64,000 bases of DNA from Lithobates sylvaticus. Lineage: Eukaryota > Chordata > Amphibia > Anura > Ranidae. Both the position numbers and the translations under genes were made by a program. The notes below the pieces were generated by a model that worked only from the letters and a program-made list of their open reading frames with translations, was not told the origin of the DNA and did not search any database. Positions 44,531-55,879 of this stretch are shown in pieces. The stretch's first letter is position 1, and each line of letters starts with the position of its first letter. The stretch spans positions 359,763,302 to 359,827,301 of the forward strand of contig CM053028.1 in assembly GCA_028564925.1 (NCBI GenBank), given 5' to 3'.

Positions 44531-45246
44531 TTAACCACTTCAGCCCCGGAAGATTTTACCCCCTTCCTGACCAGAGCACTTTTTACAATTTGGTACTGCG
44601 TCGCTTTAACTGACAATTGCGCGCTCGTTCAATGATGTACCCAAACGTAATTTGCGTCCTTTTTTTCCCACAAATAGAGCTTTCTTTTGGTGATAATTGA
44701 TCACCTCTGCGGTTTTTATTTTTTATGTTAACAAAAAAAGAGGGACAAGTTTAAAAAAAATAATAATATTTTTAACTTTTTGCTATAATCAATACCCCCC
44801 AAATTAAAAATAAACAAATACATTTCTTCATCAGTTTAGGCCAATATATATTTTTCTACATATTTTTGGTAAAACAAAAACACAATACGCGTATATTGAT
44901 TGGTTTGCGCAAAAGTTATAGCATCTGCAAACTATGGGAAAGATTTATGGCATTTTTATGGCATATTTCTTATTTTTTCTTTTTTTTTACTAGTAATGGC
45001 AGCGATTTGTGATTTTTAGCAGTACTGCGACATTGCGACGGACAGATCGGAGACTTTTGACACTTTTTTAGGATCATTGGCTATTATACAGCGATCAGTG
45101 CTATAATAATGCACTGATTACTGTGTAAATGTCACTGAGAGGGAAGGGGTTAACACTAGGGGCGATCAAGGGGTTAATTGTGTGTTCCCTCAGTGTGTTC
45201 TAACTGTATGGGGAAAGGATTGAGTAGGAGAGGAGACATATCGTAT
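44531..45246. mobile_element. TTAA MITE, CCACTTCAGCCCCGG family, right end truncated
   Basis: It begins TTAACCACTTCAGCCCCGGA. Blocks CCACAAATAGAGCTTTCTTT and TGATCACCTCTGCGG are shared, reversed, with 17560-17871, and AAGGGGTTAACACTAGGGGC is shared, reversed, with 29140. The sequence stops matching the family near AGGAGAGGAGACATATCG (45246) with no right TTAA end. Confidence 0.7.
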
Positions 45247-45596
45247 TTTCCTACTTACATTCACACTACTTAGCCCCATGTTATTCCACTAGAGCAAGCA
45301 CACAATAAACCTCCAGAAACCTGTGAGAGGGGTTCCCAAGGTTTTGACTGCCTAGGGGCCTCCACAGAGTTTAATCCGGAACTGGCTATGGTGATGAAAT
45401 TGTGCATTCGTTTTGCTGCATCTGCGAACAGGCTGGGTGCTCCTTCAAACCCATGCTCGACCCAAACCTAAATCTTGTCTCAATATGTAATGTATTTCAA
45501 AATGGCCAGTTTTTCAGAAAAGGTATGTCACAGCACACTGGGTAAGGTTAAATCACAATGAATAAATAATACTTAAATGTGTACCATATTTTGTAC
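45247..45596. other. anonymous non-coding stretch
   Basis: No gene seen; part may belong to a decayed repeat. Confidence 0.35.
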
Positions 45597-45968
45597 TTAA
45601 AGTGGTTGTAAACCCACAAAAAAACACGCAAGACAAAGGCATAATGAGTGGATACTAGCTCATTTTGAATCACTTACCTTATATCGAAGCCCCCGCAGCA
45701 GTCCTCGTACACAGCTACGGCCAGCGGCATCGCTCCCGGAGTTACTTCTGGGTATTGCGGGAGCCGCAATGACATCACTCCCGCACATGCACGTGGGAGC
45801 CGCACGTAACGGCACACTAGCTGAAGCAATGGCCATTGCTTCAGTGCGCATGTGCAGATGACGTCGGCACATGCTGATACAGGGGATATCCGGGGTAGCT
45901 GCAGGTAAGCCTTATTATAGGCGTAGCTGTAGTAAAATGTGGTTGTAAAGGGTTTACATCCACTTTAA
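45597..45968. mobile_element. TTAA-flanked MITE, AGTGGTTGTAAACC family
   Basis: TTAAAGTGGTTGTAAACCC at the left and GGTTTACATCCACTTTAA at the right, with TTAA at both edges. The GC-rich interior (GCGGGAGCCGCAATGACATC) is laid out like the copy at 15889-16343. A 70-codon minus-strand frame inside is not a gene. Confidence 0.75.
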
Positions 45969-46203
45969 ATGATAATGAACATCTCACATTTACCAGCAAC
46001 ACAGACCCTCAACAATCGATTTTCTTGACCTTCATTTGTACATATCAGATAAGCAAATATTCCATTCTAAAACTTACTTAAGAAAAATAGACATTGACTT
46101 CCATAGTAGACACCATAAGAGCTAGAAAAAGGGACATGCCATTACAATTTCACTAAATGAGAAAAAAACAGTTCCATGCTGGAAGGCTTCGACAAACATG
46201 CTC

Positions 46204-47260
46204 TTAACTAGAGATGGGCTGAACACCCCATTGTTTTCCAAAGTTCTGACCCGAACAACGAACCCTATTAAAGTCTATGGGACCTGAACTTGAAAAAATC
46301 AAAAGTCCCCATTTTGAAGGCTTATATGCAAGTTATTGGCCATAAAAAGGGCATGGTCTGTTTTTAAAAAGATTGTTTTTTTTTTTCAGGAGCAGTGATT
46401 TTAATGAAGTGAAACAAAAAAATGAAAACAGCCATATAGCAAAATGATGGTGACAAAGTGGTTTAGTTAGCCTGATCAGACGTCATATGACATGATCAGG
46501 AAAACAGAGCCGACGGTGTGCTCTGTATCAGTCTGACACACCGAAACTCTGATCGTAGTATGAAGCCTCTTACAGAGACTTCATACCACGTGATCAGCTG
46601 TGACCAATCACAGCTGATCATAGCGTGAACCAGGAAGTTCCGGTAAACAGCTTTCCTCGGTTCACGCTGACAGGGAGAGCCGATCGGCAGCTCTCCCTCT
46701 CAGAGAGGGGGTCTGTGCTGATAATAAGCACAACCCCCATTAAAAGGGGCCTATCAGCTGCCAATCAATGCCATTACTTGCCAGCCTGTCCCCCTCTATA
46801 AAGCCTGTCAGTGCCCATAATAGTGCAGATCAGTGCCCACAACAGTACCCAAAAAAGTGGCAATCAATCAGTGCCCCATCAGTAATGCCTGCCAGTGCAG
46901 TAGATTTTAATGGGAACCCCACACCAAAAGCAAAAAAAAAAATGCCATGGGGTTCCCTCAAAAATACATACCATTATTCGAACATGCAGCCTGGCAGGTC
47001 AGGAGGGGGAGGGGAGCGAGCCCCCCTCCTAAACTATACAAAACCACATGCCCTCAACATGGGGGGGTGCTATGGCTCTGACACCCCCCACCCCAAAGCA
47101 CCTTTTCCCCATGTTGAGAACAAGAGCCTTTTCCTGAAAACACTGGGTGGTGGTTGCAGGTGTCTGAGGGCAAGAGATTTATCAGAATATGGAAGGACCC
47201 CCCCATGCGAATGAGTAGTACCCCTACCCATTTACCAAAAAAGTGTAAAAACAACTAAAA
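46204..47260. repeat. hAT-related repeat, partial
   Basis: It starts near AGAGATGGGCTGAACACCCC. From about 46905 it matches the interior of the hAT element at 32-34 kb (TTTTAATGGGAACCCC, GCCATGGGGTTCCCTC, CATGCAGCCTGGCAGG, CCACATGCCCTCAACATG). The 148-codon frame at 46768-47214 runs through these repeats and is not a gene. Boundaries are approximate. Confidence 0.5.
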
Positions 47261-47847
47261 ACAGTAGGCAGTTATTCACCATTCCTTTATTAAAAATAAA
47301 AAACAGTGTCCCCCCATATAGATCCATTGTCAATCATGACGTCGCCACTACCATCGGACCCAAAAAAGAAAACGATCCGCCGTCATCTAAGGCAAACCAC
47401 TGAATGCCTGGCTTGCCGTTTGACAGTTCTTGTATAGGTAAGGATGGGGTCACCTGGTGGTGTCACCTGGTGGCACTGCACCCTTGTGATGAGAAAACCA
47501 TGGAAGATTGTGGGAGGGGGACATTAGCCTCTAGGATTGCTTTTACATGAAAGCTGAATGCCGGCTGAAGAGAATGATACCAAGATGATACCTAAACCTG
47601 CAGGCATCATTCCGGTATAACCACTCAAAGTCGAGCAACATACCAGTATGTTAAAAAAAATGTCAGTATGAGACAAAGATAAATAATTTCAGAAATGTTT
47701 CCACCTTTAATGTGACCTATAAACTGTACAACTCAATTGAAAAACAAACTGAAATCTTTTAATGCGGGGGAGTAAAAATAAAAAAATAAAATAATGTAGT
47801 TGTATAAGTGTACACACCCTCTTAAAACTGGGGATGTAGCTGTGTTA

Positions 47848-48493
47848 GACTCCTTTCACACTGGGGCGTTTTTCAGGCATTTTTTAATGTGCTTTAGCAT
47901 TAAAAAAAGAAAATTACACAGTATGGCATTTTTCAGGCGCTTTAGCATTAAAATAAGCGCCTGTAAAGCGCCTGAAAGAAGCCACAACTGCCTGAAAGAA
48001 GCCACAACTGCAATCCCAATGTGAAAGCCTGAGTGCTTTCACACTGAGGCGCTGCGCTGGCAGGGCGTCAAAAAAAGTCCTGCAAGCAGCTTCTTTGCAG
48101 CGCTTTTGGAGCGGTGAATACACCGCTCCTAAAGCGCTCCTTCCCATTGAAATCAATGGGAAGCGCCTGCAAAACGCCTGAAAAGCGCCTGAAAAGCGCC
48201 TGCAAATTGCTTTTTACAGCGGGGCTTTGTGGGCGCTTTTAACCCTTTATTTGGCCACTAGCAGGGGTTAAAAGCGCCCCACAAGCGCACGAAAAACGCT
48301 GGTAAAGCGTCGCTAGTTTAAGCGGCGCTTTACAAGGGTTTTTCGGGCGCTGGCAGTGTGAAAGGGCTCTTAAAGCACTAGGGCTTTCACATTGGGATTG
48401 CAGATGAGGCTTCTTTCAAGCGCTTTACAGGCGCTTTTTTTAACATTAAATCGCCTGAAAAACTCATGAAAAACGCCCCAGTGTGAAAGGGGT
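47848..48493. repeat. nested Harbinger-type MITEs, CTTTCACACTGGGGCG family
   Basis: It begins TCCTTTCACACTGGGGCG after TTA (47845-47847). A second terminal motif faces it at 48350-48370 (GCAGTGTGAAAGGGCTC before TTA), and the final CGCCCCAGTGTGAAAGGGG lies at about 48475. The pattern fits one copy inserted in another. CCTGAAAGAAGCCACAACTG is tandemly repeated at 47971-48010. Confidence 0.65.
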
Positions 48494-48494
48494 C

Positions 48495-48942
48495 TTAGGC
48501 CCCTTTCACACTGGGGCGTTTTTCAGGCGGTACAGCGCTAAAAATAGCGCCTGTATACCGCCTGAAAAAATCCGGCCCCTTTAACTCCAGTGTGAAAGCC
48601 GGCGGGCTTTCACACTGGAGCGGTGCGCTAGCAGGACGGTCAAAAAAGTCCTGCTAGCAGCATCTTTGGAGCGGTATAGGAGCGGTGTGTTCACCGCTCC
48701 TATACCGCTCCTTCCCTTTGATTAGAATGGGACACCGTGGTGATACCGCGGCAATACCGCCTCAAAGCGCCGCTACGGCGGCGCTCTGCGGGGGTCTTTA
48801 ACCCTTTTTCAGCCGCTCGCGGGGGGTAAAACCGCACCGCGAGCGGCCGAAAATCGCGGCTAAAACGACGGTAAAGCAGCGCTAAATATAGCGCTGCTTT
48901 ACCGTCACCGTGGCTCCCCGCCCCAGTGTGAAAGGGGCCTTA
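48495..48942. mobile_element. complete Harbinger-type MITE with TTA duplication
   Basis: GGCCCCTTTCACACTGGGGCG opens at 48498 and CGCCCCAGTGTGAAAGGGGCC closes at 48939. TTA lies at 48495-48497 and 48940-48942. At 442 bp, with mirrored arms nearly throughout (AGCGGTATAGGAGCGGTGTG / CACCGCTCCTATACCGCTCC), it would fold into a long hairpin. It contains no gene. Confidence 0.8.
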
Positions 48943-49087
48943 AGCAATCACATTCAAACTCATGTTAAATAGGAGTCAGTACACAACTGCCATCATTTAA
49001 AGTGCCTCCGATTAACCCTCAATAAAGTTCTGCTTTTCTAGTAGGTCTTTCCTGATATTTTCTTAGTCACATCCTACAGAAAAAGCC

Positions 49088-50090
49088 ATGGTTCGCAGAG
49101 AGCTTCCAAAGCATCAGAGGGGTCTTATTGTGAAAAGGTATCAGTCAGGAGAAGGGTACAAAATAATTTCCAAGGCATTAGATATACCATGGAACACAGT
49201 GAAGACAGTCATTATCAAGTGGAGAAAATATGGCACAACAGTGACATTACCAAGAACTGGACATCCCTCCAAAATTGATGAAAAGACAAGAAGAAAACTG
49301 GTCAGGGAGGCTGCCAAGAGGCCTACAGCAACATTAAAGGAGCTGCAGGAATAGCTGGCAAGTATTAGCTGTGTGCTACATGTGACAACAATCTGCCATA
49401 TTCTTCATATGTCTGGGATATGGGGTAGAGTGGCAAGACAGAAGCCTTTTCTTAAGAATAAAAATATCCAAGCCCGGCTAAATTTTGCAAAAACCCATCT
49501 GAAAGCATGTGGGAAAATGTGTTATGGTCTGATGAAACCAAGGTTTAACTTTTTGGCCATAATTCCAAATGATGTGTTTGGCGCAAAAACACTACATATC
49601 ACCAAAAGAACACCATACCCACAGTGAAGCATGATGGTGGCAGCATCATGCTTTGGGGCTGTTTTTCTTCAGCTGGAACTGAGGCTTTAGTCAAGGTAGA
49701 GGGAATTATGAACAGTTCCAAATACCAGTCAATATTGGCACAAAACCTTCAGGCTTCTGCTAGAAAGCTGAACATAAGGAGAAACTTCATCTTTCAGCAT
49801 GACAACGACCCAAAGCATCTAAGGAATGGCTTCACCAGAAGAAGATTACAGTTTTAGAATGGCCCAGCCAGAGCCCAGACCTAAATCCGATTAAAAATCT
49901 GTGGGGTGATCTGAAGAGGGCTGTACACAGGAGATGTCCTCGCAATCTGACAGATTTGGAGTGTTTTTGCATAGAAGAGTGGGCAAATATTGCTAAGTCA
50001 AGATGTGCCATGCTGATAGACTCATACCCAAAAAGACTGAGTGCTGTAAAAAAAATAAAAAAGGTGCTTCAACAAAGTATTAGTTTAAGG
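49088..50090 (+). pseudogene. Tc1 transposase, broken
   Basis: The N-terminal paired-like helix-turn-helix (residues 1-88, MVRRELPKHQRGLIVKRYQS and TVKTVIIKWRKYGTTVTLPR) ends at a stop at 49352-49354. Remains of the catalytic domain follow in shifted frames: an equivalent of the first D block (CYGLMKP, from WSDETK-like, near 49515), HDGGSIMLWGCFSSAG (49627 on), the second D in [11 protein letters not shown] (near 49800), and a PDLNPI-like block in another frame at about 49870-49900. At least three frame changes or stops separate the parts, so no active enzyme is expected. The ancestral protein would be about 340 residues. Confidence 0.85.
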
Positions 50091-50252
50091 ATGTGCACAC
50101 TTATGCAACCATATTATTTTATTTTTTATTTTTACTTCCCTCCACCTAAAAGATTTCAGTTTGTTGTTCGACTGAGTTGTACAGTTTATAGGTCACATTA
50201 AATGTGGAAAAAGTTCTAAAAATTATTTATCTTTGTCTCATTTTTTTACATC

Positions 50253-51055
50253 ACAGAAACCTGACATTTTCACAGGGGTGTGTAGATTTTTTATATCCAC
50301 TGTATATTGTAATGTTCTTTTTTTTTCATGCAGCCTGTGGGTTAAATAAAAAAAGAGAATCAATTAATCGGTGGTATACACCTGGTGGTGTTACCTGGTG
50401 GCACCGCACCCTTGTGATGTCACCGACCCAGCATGCACCGGTACAATAAGGGGGCGGTACAACCAGGTGGTAACCTATATAAGATCTGTCAAATGGCAAG
50501 CCAGGTGTTCAGCGGTTTGCCTTAGTTGACGGCAGAGTGTTTTTCTTTTTTTTTCCTTTTTTCAGGTTGGCAATGGTAGCGGTGTGATCTACAGCGGTTG
50601 TTTTTTTTATTGTTTTTTTAATAAAGGAAATGTCCAAAACTGTCTCTGTTTTTATTACTTTTGACACTTTTTTGGTGATTTTTTTTTGCTAGAAAATTAC
50701 TTTGAACCCCCAAACATTATATATTTTTTTAAAGAAGAGGCCCTACATATTAAAATGTGGGTGTTGCAAATTTTTTTCACAAAGTATTTGTGCAGCCATT
50801 TTTTCAAATGCAATTTTTTGGGGAAAAAAAACACTTTTTTAAATTTGAATGCACAAAAACACACTATGTTTCCCAAATGTTTGGTGAAATATAAAAGATG
50901 ATCTTATGCCGAGCATTCACACATCCATCACAGAAACCTGGCATTTTCCCAGGGGTGTGTAGATTTTTTATATCCACTGTATATTGTAATGTTCTTTTTT
51001 TCATGCAGCCTGTGGGTTAAATGAAAAAAGAGAATCGATCAATCAGTGGTATGCC
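50253..51055. repeat. 125-bp direct repeat spanning the Tc1 right end and its flank
   Basis: 50253-50378 (CACAGAAACCTGACATTTTC to GGTGGTATACACC) recurs at 50930-51055 (CACAGAAACCTGGCATTTTC to AGTGGTATGCCC) with few differences, including the flank beyond the Tc1 end. The stretch between (50379-50929) holds the right fold-back arm and AT-rich sequence. Confidence 0.75.
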
Positions 51056-51300
51056 CACCATTAGAATACCGCCCTGCATCTACCCACTTCTAATGATGGG
51101 CATAGCACCATTCTAAAAATATATGCCGAAGCTTAGGGGCAATCTGCCCCTATGTCTACCCCTGCTCCTATGCTTCGGCATATATGCTGTTTTTGTGGTG
51201 GTGAAATCAACTCCTACAGGGCTGGAGTCGCTGATTTACGCATTGTGAGAGCAAACGCTGTTGCTGCCAAGATAAATAAATCAGTGCTCTAGCTGCATAG
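51056..51300. repeat. small hairpin, ATATATGCCGAAGC arms
   Basis: ATATATGCCGAAGCTTAGGG near 51118 is mirrored by ATGCTTCGGCATATATG near 51170. Also TACCCACTTCTAATGATGGGC near 51085 echoes TGCCCACCATTAGAA at 51053. This is probably a MITE remnant. Confidence 0.45.
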
Positions 51301-51469
51301 CGTACCTGCAAAGAAAATATTGGTTAACAATAAAACACAGTAAACAGTAAAGTATAAAAAAATTACATACCTGCAAAGCAAACATGATAAAACATAGTAA
51401 CAATAAAACTTTGCAGTTAAGCATAAAATACAGTAAAACAGAGCAGAACAATATGGAAACATTCACTGA

Positions 51470-52880
51470 TGCAGAGACCAGGTTGGTCAGGACAGGAGGG
51501 ACAATAATAGCAGGTGTCACGCCTATATCCGTGTTTCCTACAGACACAACATCTTCTTTGGGGTGCTCGTTAGGTAGGGGTACCAGGGAGGACATCCGGA
51601 AAATGCCTCTCATGCAGCCTGGTCACTGCATTTGCATTGGGAAGTTGGGGCACAGCACCGCCTGGAAACAGAAGGGCTGTGATGATCTCTTCCTGGAATT
51701 AAAGGAAGGATCCAGTTCGTCCTGATGCTTTGTATAGCACATAAGTGTTCAGCAGAGCCAATTTAAATACGTAGATATACAAACACTTTTGTATATCAGC
51801 GTCTGGCTCTACTGGCAATTAAGTATGGCGCCATCAACTGGTCGTGGAAGTCCACCTCTCCCATGTTAAGGTTGTAATCGTCGACACAGAGGGGCTTCTC
51901 AACAACACCAGTCGCTGTTGCAATTTGGACTGTCGTATCTGTGTGAATGGAGGACAGAACGAAAACATTCCGTGTATCCCTCCACTTCACTGCAAGCAAA
52001 TTATTACATCTCAAGCAGGCTCTTACCCCCCGTCTATGTCGAGGCTCTACAAGCCATGGGGGAATGGATTCGATTGTACGGTGCCACATGCGCCATTTCC
52101 AAAATCATGAAGGGGACTAAAAAGTGGCACGCTTGTGTAATAATTGTCCACGCACAAGTGATACCCCTTTCCGAATAAGGGTGACACCAAGTCCCAAACA
52201 ATCTTGCCAGCTCTCTCTATGTAGTGGAGGGCTCCACGTGACTGTCTTTTCCCTCGTAAACCATAAAACTATATGTATAGCCTGTGGCCCTGTCACAGAA
52301 TTTATACATCTTGACCCCATATCTGGCACGCTTGCTGGGGAGAAACTGTTTGAAAGCAAGACGGACAGAAAATGTAATCAAGGACCCATCAACGCAGACA
52401 ACTTGATCGGCAATAAACAAGGCTGCCAACTGTTGGTTGAAGTGGTTTACGAGGGGCCAAATTTGTGGAGCCGATCAAATCCAGGGTCACCCTGAGGACT
52501 ACAGAGTTCATTGTCATTAAAATGCATGAACCGCAAGATCTGCTCTTATTGCGTCCTGGTCAGGGAAGCAGAGAACATGGGCATATGGTGAATTGGGTCA
52601 GTGGACCAATATGACCACAAATCACTTTTTTTAGTTATGCCCATGAGGAGGGATAGGCCCAGAAAGCTCTTAAATACAGAAACCGTAATTGGTTTCCATT
52701 CTCTGGCAAGGGTAAAAATGGGGATTAGCGGCAATGAATTCACCAGCATACAAATTGCTTTGGTCCACAATAGATCTATAGAGATCTTCCGTGAAAAACA
52801 GTGAATAAGATTCAAGTGACATAAAATCAACTGTTTTCACCTGAATTCCGGGTTGGCCAGTGAATGGGGGAAGTATAGGT
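51470..52880 (-). pseudogene. piggyBac transposase (PGBD4-like), broken
   Basis: The minus strand reads a typical piggyBac order. FKSFLGLSLLMGITKKSDLW and YWSTDPIHHMPMFSA are near 52620. FKQFLPSKRARYGVKMYKFC and DRATGYTYSFMVYEGKDSH follow near 52300. VKWRDTRNVFVLSSIHTDT and PLCVDDYNLNMGEVDFHDQ follow near 51900. A C-terminal Cys-rich ring (CCVCRKHGYRRDTCYYCPSC) ends it near 51510. These blocks lie in different frames, so several frame changes break the gene. Transposases of this family insert at TTAA, matching the TTAA MITEs in this window. Terminal repeats were not located. Confidence 0.82.
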
Positions 52881-53044
52881 GCTGCAGAAGTGGTGGGCTG
52901 CCAATCAGGGTTAGCATATGCAGCAGTAAGGACATTATGGACTCAACGGGCCTGTCTTTGTGAGTGCTGGAACTGCACTTATGGGACTCGCCACAACACC
53001 AAGTGTAACTGCAGTGCTGATTTGTCTACAACCAGGGTGTACTA

Positions 53045-53505
53045 GGCTGCTGGTGCTTGCCAGTCCACCAGAAGGATTTTTCTCCCCCTTTCAGTATTAA
53101 ACAGGTCACATCACTGGTATGGTTTCTGGAAGATGACTCCCATTACTTTTTCGAACATTACACAGCCTGTTCCCAACAGATAATAGAATGTGTTGATTCT
53201 GTACAATCCCTTGTCAGACAGGCAGTATGTAACCTGCAGTTTGTGCAACCACTACTTTTAGCATGGTCTGGTATTTTGCAATCAGCCCCAGCTCGCCCAC
53301 AACAAACCATCTCTGCTGCCAGACATCTGCCTACCCAAGAGCCTTTTTTCCCTTCACACATGGCAACCTCCGTTTCAACCCAATATATCCTGCTTCCCAC
53401 CAGCTATCAACACCATGTTTCTACTCGCTGCACCCATCCTGCCTTTAACCCACTTGCCTCTTCTTTGCTACCTGCAAAACCTATTACCTTTACTATGTAA
53501 TATAC
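53045..53505 (+). mobile_element. LTR-retrotransposon gag fragment (fossil)
   Basis: It corresponds to the middle of the gag-like region at the right end of the window. The order FSPPF, TSLVWFLEDD, QSLVRQAV, LQFVQPLL, SVSTQYILLP and HPAFNPLASS parallels 63035-63430. It stands alone, without LTR or pol nearby, and is an old, broken fragment. Confidence 0.55.
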
Positions 53506-54824
53506 GGCGGTTACCCTGACAAGAAACTAACTAGCATCACCCATGACACAAATCACTGGTGACTGGGTGAAAGGGTTAACTAGTAGGTTAAAAGCTTTAT
53601 TGGGTAATTTATGGGGGTATCCTGACGCTATAAAAGACTGATGGTGAAACTGACCAACTAACAAGCTAACTAGCGTCACCCATGACATTAATATGTTGAT
53701 CAGAAAATAGATCTGTACACTACACTGGTGAAAGGGTTAACCGGGGGACGATCAAGGGGTTAAACCTTTATTAGAGGTCCCAGTGTGCTGCTTGGTGTAC
53801 TCACAGCGATGTCTTCTCCTCTCGAGCTGGAACCGAAAAGGGCTCCACGAGGGTAGATGACATCTCTTCCTTTGCCTGTGTTTACATTTCATAGGCAGAG
53901 GAGGTGCTTCATTCGCCAATACCGATTAGCAGGTCCAGGCCAGAAATCATTGGCCTGGACCTGTAGACTGGTCGGTTCTGTAACAAATTTGATCGCCACA
54001 GGGACAATGGGGGTGCGAGCACCGTACAGGTACAGCGATTCGCGCAGCGCTACCAACCTGCAGCAGTAAATGTATGTAAGCTGGTCGGCAAGTGGTTGAA
54101 GTGAAGCAAAACCTTTTTGAACTTTGCAATGCATGTACTCCACTGCAATAGTTATTTACAGGCATCCAAGGGCTGTAGTGGGGGGAGGGGGGGACTCAGG
54201 GCCTATAGTGGGGGGCCATGGGTTGTAGTGGGGGGGGGTCAGGGAGTGAAGTTTATAGTACTGTACAGTAATCCACTTATGTTCAGGCAGGTTTTTGGGT
54301 GGACGGATGGCAACTTTGGGCTGGCTGGTGGGGCAACTCTGGGCTGGCTGGTGGGAACTTTGCCTCTTCACTGGTGACAAATCCGGGCAGCAGCTCCGCC
54401 TCTTCCAGGCCATACTGTGGCCTGGAATGTCCGTACTTGCAAAGCACTTTACGTACAATCACGGTATGTCTGTACTCGTGAGTGTACACAAAGTGAGTTA
54501 CGTAAAGTGGGGTTTGCCTGTATATCTTTTTTAGTTTATAGGTGTACAATTTTTTTCCAGCTCTTTCTTATACTGCGAAGTCGGATTTATCTTACATTTG
54601 ATGTGTATTTTGATTTGTCACATTTTTGCACATGTGGACTGCGCAGCACCATCTACATTTGAATCATTGATCTAGTGTGTAAACACAGTAGGTGTTGCAG
54701 CAAACCTTTGTTTGGAATTTTATTTTGTGTATCACTTCTTTGTATTATTTATTTGATTATCTCAACAACCCTTTTTAAGTGTATTTCACTAACACTGCCA
54801 GGTAACACAGGGGACAACACTTAC
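53506..54824. other. repeat-derived non-coding stretch
   Basis: It contains repeated CTAACTAGCRTCACCCATGAC blocks near 53528 and 53670, G runs at 54180-54240 and a tandem CAACTTTGGGCTGGCTGGTG-type repeat at 54308-54360. Frames on both strands overlap across the G-rich part and are not genes. Confidence 0.45.
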
Positions 54825-55020
54825 ATTCTAAAGTATGCAGAATAACACCTCTGAATGCACAAAACACCAAACCTTGAAGCAGATGGGCTACAGCAGCAGA
54901 AGACCACACCAGGTGCCACTCCTGTCAGCTAAGAACAGGAAACTGAGGTTACAATTCACACAGGCTCACCAAAATTCGACAATAGACAATAGAAGATTGG
55001 AACAGGAACCAAAATGGAAC
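54825..55020 (+). mobile_element. Tc1-type transposase fragment
   Basis: RRPHQVPLLSAKNRKLRLQF and TQAHQNSTID match the linker to first catalytic block of a widespread vertebrate Tc1-like transposase (RRPHR, LLSAKNRKLRLQFAQAHQNW). Only about 65 codons remain. A TTAA MITE abuts its right side at 55021. Confidence 0.75.
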
Positions 55021-55504
55021 TTAAAGTGGAGGGCCACCCTAAAAGAGCATTAATATTCTGGGAAAAAAATAAAAATAAAAAAATATATATTTTTTTACCT
55101 GATCTGAAATCCCTGTTGCTAGGCAGTCTTCCTAATATGCCTCCTTCCTACTCCGTGGTGATCTTCGGTCTTCTGTCCTCCACCGTGTTGTCTTCTGGGT
55201 AATGGGGTGCGCTGTGTTATGGGAACTGTGTGTTCCCTAACACAGCGCGTCCCATTCACAAAGCGCAGCGCGACTTGCGCATGCGCAGTAGGAAACGGAC
55301 AGTGAAGCGGTAGTCTCCACTGCCTGTTTCCCTTACTGAGGATGGCGGCGATGGGACCGGAGCGCCAAGGGACAAGTCGGCCTCGGCGGCCGATATCGCG
55401 GGCGCCCTGGGAGGGAAAGTGTACTTATTAAAAGTCAGCAGCTACTTTTTTTTTAGCTGCTGACTTTTAAAAAAATAAAATTTTCAGCTGAAACACTGCT
55501 TTAA
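55021..55504. mobile_element. TTAA-flanked MITE
   Basis: TTAAAGTGGAGGGCCACCC on the left, CAGCTGAAACACTGCTTTAA on the right, TTAA at both edges. The GC-rich interior holds GCGCAGCGCGACTTGCGCAT, and the hairpin AAAGTCAGCAGCTA / TAGCTGCTGACTTT lies at 55429-55469. Confidence 0.65.
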
Positions 55505-55508
55505 TGCT

Positions 55509-55800
55509 GCGGCATGTTTGATCAACATAAACCCTCTTAACCTGAGTAAGTACAAGAAATCACTTTCTAGACATTTACTACTAGCAGCTAAAACATTAAT
55601 CCCTCTACAATGGAAATCCACACAGGTACCGAAGGTCAAGGATTGGTTGAACAGAATACACTATATATATATATATAAATAAAATGGAGGAAATTGTGGC
55701 CATGAGAAAAGAAAACAGCACAAGCTTCAATTTAACATGGAAGCCATGGGTATTGTTTACTCTATCATTAGAATACCAGCAACTCACTGTGTAACTTAAC
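55509..55800 (+). pseudogene. L1 ORF2 C-terminal fragment
   Basis: The plus strand reads LSKYKKSLSRHLLLAAKTLI, then PLQWKSTQVPKVKDWLNRI, parallel to LSRYKKSVVRHMLNAAKT and HWKSTHTPTIREWLSEVD of the copy at 4.7 kb. A (TA)n run (55652-55676) follows, then a further tail (MEEIVAMRKENS). This is the third L1 remnant in the window and lies on the opposite strand. Confidence 0.7.
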
Positions 55801-55879
55801 ACTGTTGGCTTAGTACCATCACACAAACCTTTCATGGAAAATATAGCAGTACTATAGTTTCATAAAATTATGAGCAGGT

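Larger units (their letters stand above)
47641..50304 (+). mobile_element. Tc1-type transposon with long inverted repeats, broken
   Basis: Terminal repeats of roughly 200 bp are mirrored. Left: GACAAAGATAAATAATTTC and GTGACCTATAAACTGTACAA. Right: TTGTACAGTTTATAGGTCAC and AAAATTATTTATCTTTGTC, ending CATATCCACTG-like at TA (50303-50304). The left terminus is clipped. The transposase lies at 49088-49860 and beyond. A cluster of Harbinger-type MITEs (47848-48939) was inserted between the left repeat and the gene. GTGTACACACCCT and GGGTGTGTAGA are the inner direct-repeat motifs. Confidence 0.8.
47270..50645. repeat. fold-back element holding a Tc1 in its middle
   Basis: The arm at about 47275-47500 (CATCTAAGGCAAACCACTGA, TGGCTTGCCGTTTGACAG, CACCTGGTGGTGTCACCTGG) has its imperfect reverse complement at about 50380-50640 (CTGTCAAATGGCAAGCCAGG, GCGGTTTGCCTTAGTTGACG). 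The Tc1 at 47641-50304 lies between the arms. The arms continue into the hAT-related sequence at 46.9-47.26 kb on the left. Confidence 0.6.

Noticed and set aside
46768-47214. 148-codon plus-strand frame
   Set aside because: It runs through a repeat shared with the hAT interior and has no domain.
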